From the NCBI RefSeq assembly GCF_963675585.1, contig NZ_OY776414.1:3141001-3205000 (forward strand): DNA of 64,000 nucleotides, read 5' to 3'. Shown one piece after another: positions 62,275 to 64,000 of this stretch. Both the position numbers and the translations under genes were made by a program. Within the stretch, counting starts at the first letter, position 1, and every line of letters begins with the position of its first letter. The notes beneath the pieces were generated by a model, which worked only from the letters and a program-made list of their open reading frames with translations, was not told the origin of the DNA and made no database searches. The stretch is from an uncultured Draconibacterium sp. (GTDB lineage Bacteria > Bacteroidota > Bacteroidia > Bacteroidales > Prolixibacteraceae).

Positions 62275-63813
62275 CTACCAGCCCGGATTTTGAACAATGT
62301 TCGGATTTACCATTATTTCATCTTCAGGAAACGGAAGTAACCAGTGTTTTGCTTTAAAACCAGCATCGGGGAACTCGAAATTTGTTCCATCGCCTTTGGG
62401 AATCTGCTTACCCTGATCGGCTAAAACATCGGCTGCATCGCCCCAGCGGATTAGGTCCTGATAGCGCACAAACTCAAATGCGAGCTCTAACCTCCGCTCT
62501 GTTTTAATCGCGTCAAAAAGAGCGTCACCTGTTATTGTTAAAGAAGGCAACTCAGCACGCTCTCTTACTATATTTACATATTCCAGTGCTTTTACATCGT
62601 TTGGTGCCGATTTCCTGTTATAGGCTTCGGCTGCCATTAACAACACATCCGCGTATCTGGTTATTCTATAGTTTGTGCCTCCAATAGTGTGAAATGCTTC
62701 CCCAGGAGTTTCATCTACCCAAGCACCATGTTTCAGTCTAACCAAACCATAACTTCCATAAGGCAGGTTTCCATCTAAACGAAAGGAACCACCAAAATCA
62801 TTGATCAATTCTTCTTCGCTCATCACGGTAGCTTTTCTGCGCACAACATCGCCTGCTTCTACGTATGCAGTGTACAGTCCCTGGCGAGGTTCAACCCAGC
62901 CCCAGGCTGTTTGTGAAATTCCGCTCGTACCGGCACTAAACCATGGACTACGTGGCCCGCAAAAAGCAACAATCCAGGTACATTCGGTTACCGATGAAAC
63001 ATCTTTGGTATAGGATATCTCAAAAACCGATTCCGAACCAAACTCCGACGATTCCTTTGTAATCATTGAAAAATCATCGGCCAAAGCGTATTCTTCACTC
63101 GCAATTACTGCGTCGAACTGTTCAGCTGCCTCATCGAATTTTTTCTGGTACAGGTATGCTTTTCCCAACCAGGATTGAGCAGTTCCCTTTGAAACATTTG
63201 CCTTTTGAGCTTCTGTCTGTGCACTTTTTAAAGGAAGATTTGGAATAGCTTCTACTAAATCTGTTTCAATTTGAGCCCAAAGCTCTTCAACTGTGGCATT
63301 GGGTTGTGCATATTCATCAGGATTAAGCGATGCAGTTACCAAAGGTGCTGGCCCCCATAGCGTAACCAGTTCGAAATAGGCATACGCACGCAGTGTTTTA
63401 GCTTCGGCCAAAGCTACTTGTTTTGCAGAAGTATCTGCATTTTCAAGATTATTGATTAACAGGTTAGCGGCATAGATAATCTGATAATACTTGGTAAAGT
63501 TTGCCGTAAGGATGCTGTTATTTGTGCCATAGGTGTATTCATCAAGTCTCTCACCCCATGAATTATCACCACGGCCACCACCTCCTGCCAACGCATCATC
63601 AGAAAGCATATTCTTAAATTGAAAAGTATTCAGGTTGTCGCTCTGAATTTTATCATATATGGCATAGAGCGCTTGCGTTACTTCAGCATCGGTGTTGTAA
63701 AAATCATCCTGGCTGGTCACCCCCATTTGAGCGGTATCCAAAAATTCCTCGCACCCGGGAAACAGGATGATGCTAATGAGAAAAAGACCGTATATATATT
63801 GTTTAAGTTTCAT
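62275..63813 (-). CDS. SusD/RagB family glycan-binding lipoprotein
   Basis: 512 aa. Lipoprotein signal (FLISIILFPGC; Cys at residue 21) followed by EEFLDTAQMGVTSQDDFY. The TPR-rich SusD body includes ARAYAYFELVTLWGPAPLVT-type sequence (LRAYAYFELVTLWG) and SKGTAQSWLGKAYLYQKKFD. The C-terminus is typical: RRLELAFEFVRYQDLIRWGD and HWLLPFPEDEIMVNPN. It sits on the cell surface and hands glycan to the SusC channel encoded just upstream (20 bases). Confidence 0.95.
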   Translation of the reverse strand: MKLKQYIYGLFLISIILFPGCEEFLDTAQMGVTSQDDFYNTDAEVTQALYAIYDKIQSDNLNTFQFKNMLSDDALAGGGGRGDNSWGERLDEYTYGTNNSILTANFTKYYQIIYAANLLINNLENADTSAKQVALAEAKTLRAYAYFELVTLWGPAPLVTASLNPDEYAQPNATVEELWAQIETDLVEAIPNLPLKSAQTEAQKANVSKGTAQSWLGKAYLYQKKFDEAAEQFDAVIASEEYALADDFSMITKESSEFGSESVFEISYTKDVSSVTECTWIVAFCGPRSPWFSAGTSGISQTAWGWVEPRQGLYTAYVEAGDVVRRKATVMSEEELINDFGGSFRLDGNLPYGSYGLVRLKHGAWVDETPGEAFHTIGGTNYRITRYADVLLMAAEAYNRKSAPNDVKALEYVNIVRERAELPSLTITGDALFDAIKTERRLELAFEFVRYQDLIRWGDAADVLADQGKQIPKGDGTNFEFPDAGFKAKHWLLPFPEDEIMVNPNIVQNPGW

Positions 63814-63832
63814 ATTATTTACTATTAAATGG

Positions 63833-64000
63833 TTAGAAATTTAATGAAAGTCCGAATAACACTTTTTTCGAAATCGGGAAGAAACCTCTGTCGACACCAA
63901 TACTGTTGTTAACCGTACTCGCAGCTTCAGGATCCATTCCTGGATACTTGGTAAAAATGAAATAGTCGTCAAAGGACATGTAAACTCTTGTTTTACCAAT
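63833..64000 (-). CDS. SusC/RagA TonB-dependent receptor, C-terminal end only
   Basis: The last 55 codons before the TAA at 63833 read TRVYMSFDDYFIFTKYPGMD and end KKVLFGLSLNF with a terminal Phe, the usual end of SusC-type barrels. The rest lies outside the window. It pairs with the SusD gene 20 bases downstream to form the outer-membrane import complex. Confidence 0.9.
   Translation of the reverse strand: MGKTRVYMSFDDYFIFTKYPGMDPEAASTVNNSIGVDRGFFPISKKVLFGLSLNF

Overview
The window looks like a chromosomal segment of an anaerobic or facultative member of the Bacteroidota, probably near the Marinilabiliales/Prolixibacteraceae. The basis is giant surface proteins with type IX secretion (T9SS) sorting domains, a SusC/SusD glycan-uptake pair, Bacteroidota-type -7 boxes (TAnnTTTG), a predicted K+-dependent membrane pyrophosphatase and a bifurcating-type [FeFe] hydrogenase. 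The genus is inference only; there is no rRNA gene here.

Layout. (1) 1-15.8 kb: three giant secreted repeat proteins on the minus strand (one cut by the window edge), two phage-tail-collar-like proteins and a small Tat-exported protein. Two of the giants share a colinear ~1.9 kb direct repeat covering their C-terminal third and the terminator. (2) 16.0-23.0 kb: a dihydroorotate-dehydrogenase-like enzyme, membrane pyrophosphatase HppA, an aldo/keto reductase, a NIPSNAP protein and an alpha/beta hydrolase. (3) 23.2-28.75 kb, plus strand: a tight operon with two paralogous small Cys-containing exported proteins (one with a TGA in its signal peptide), an ArsP/YraQ-type permease, a NapH/NosR-like membrane iron-sulfur protein, an outer-membrane beta-barrel protein and a Tat lipoprotein polyferredoxin with ten 4Fe-4S motifs. 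I read it as a possible trans-envelope electron conduit that uses ferredoxins instead of multihaem cytochromes; this is the best candidate for an undescribed system. (4) 28.8-40.0 kb: a trimeric electron-bifurcating [FeFe] hydrogenase (HydA, HydB, HydC) whose operon also holds an HndB-like ferredoxin, a second divergent sensory-type [FeFe] hydrogenase, two GHKL ATPases, two DRTGG-like proteins and a PHP protein. A PAS protein and a SpoIIE phosphatase lie divergently. A four-helix-bundle (IVP/S23) gene sits between hydA and hydC.

(5) 40.2-41.9 kb: a tRNA-Val(TAC) gene and a decayed zone of tRNA fragments, a GIY-YIG nuclease remnant, a transposase tail and an 85/98-bp tandem repeat. (6) 41.9-50.4 kb: housekeeping genes (folC, PhoH-like, mtaB, inositol-phosphatase, glycosyltransferase, thioesterase, XdhC). 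(7) 50.6-56.5 kb: an aldo/keto reductase, iron alcohol dehydrogenase, MFS exporter, CysE-like acetyltransferase and flavodoxin with a divergent AraC regulator. Two matching 39-bp upstream sequences (31/39 identical) look like its operators. (8) 56.8-64 kb: a polysaccharide utilisation locus (SusC end, SusD, GH30, GH2 with a LamG-like insertion).

All protein calls come from reading motifs and translations; no database search was run.
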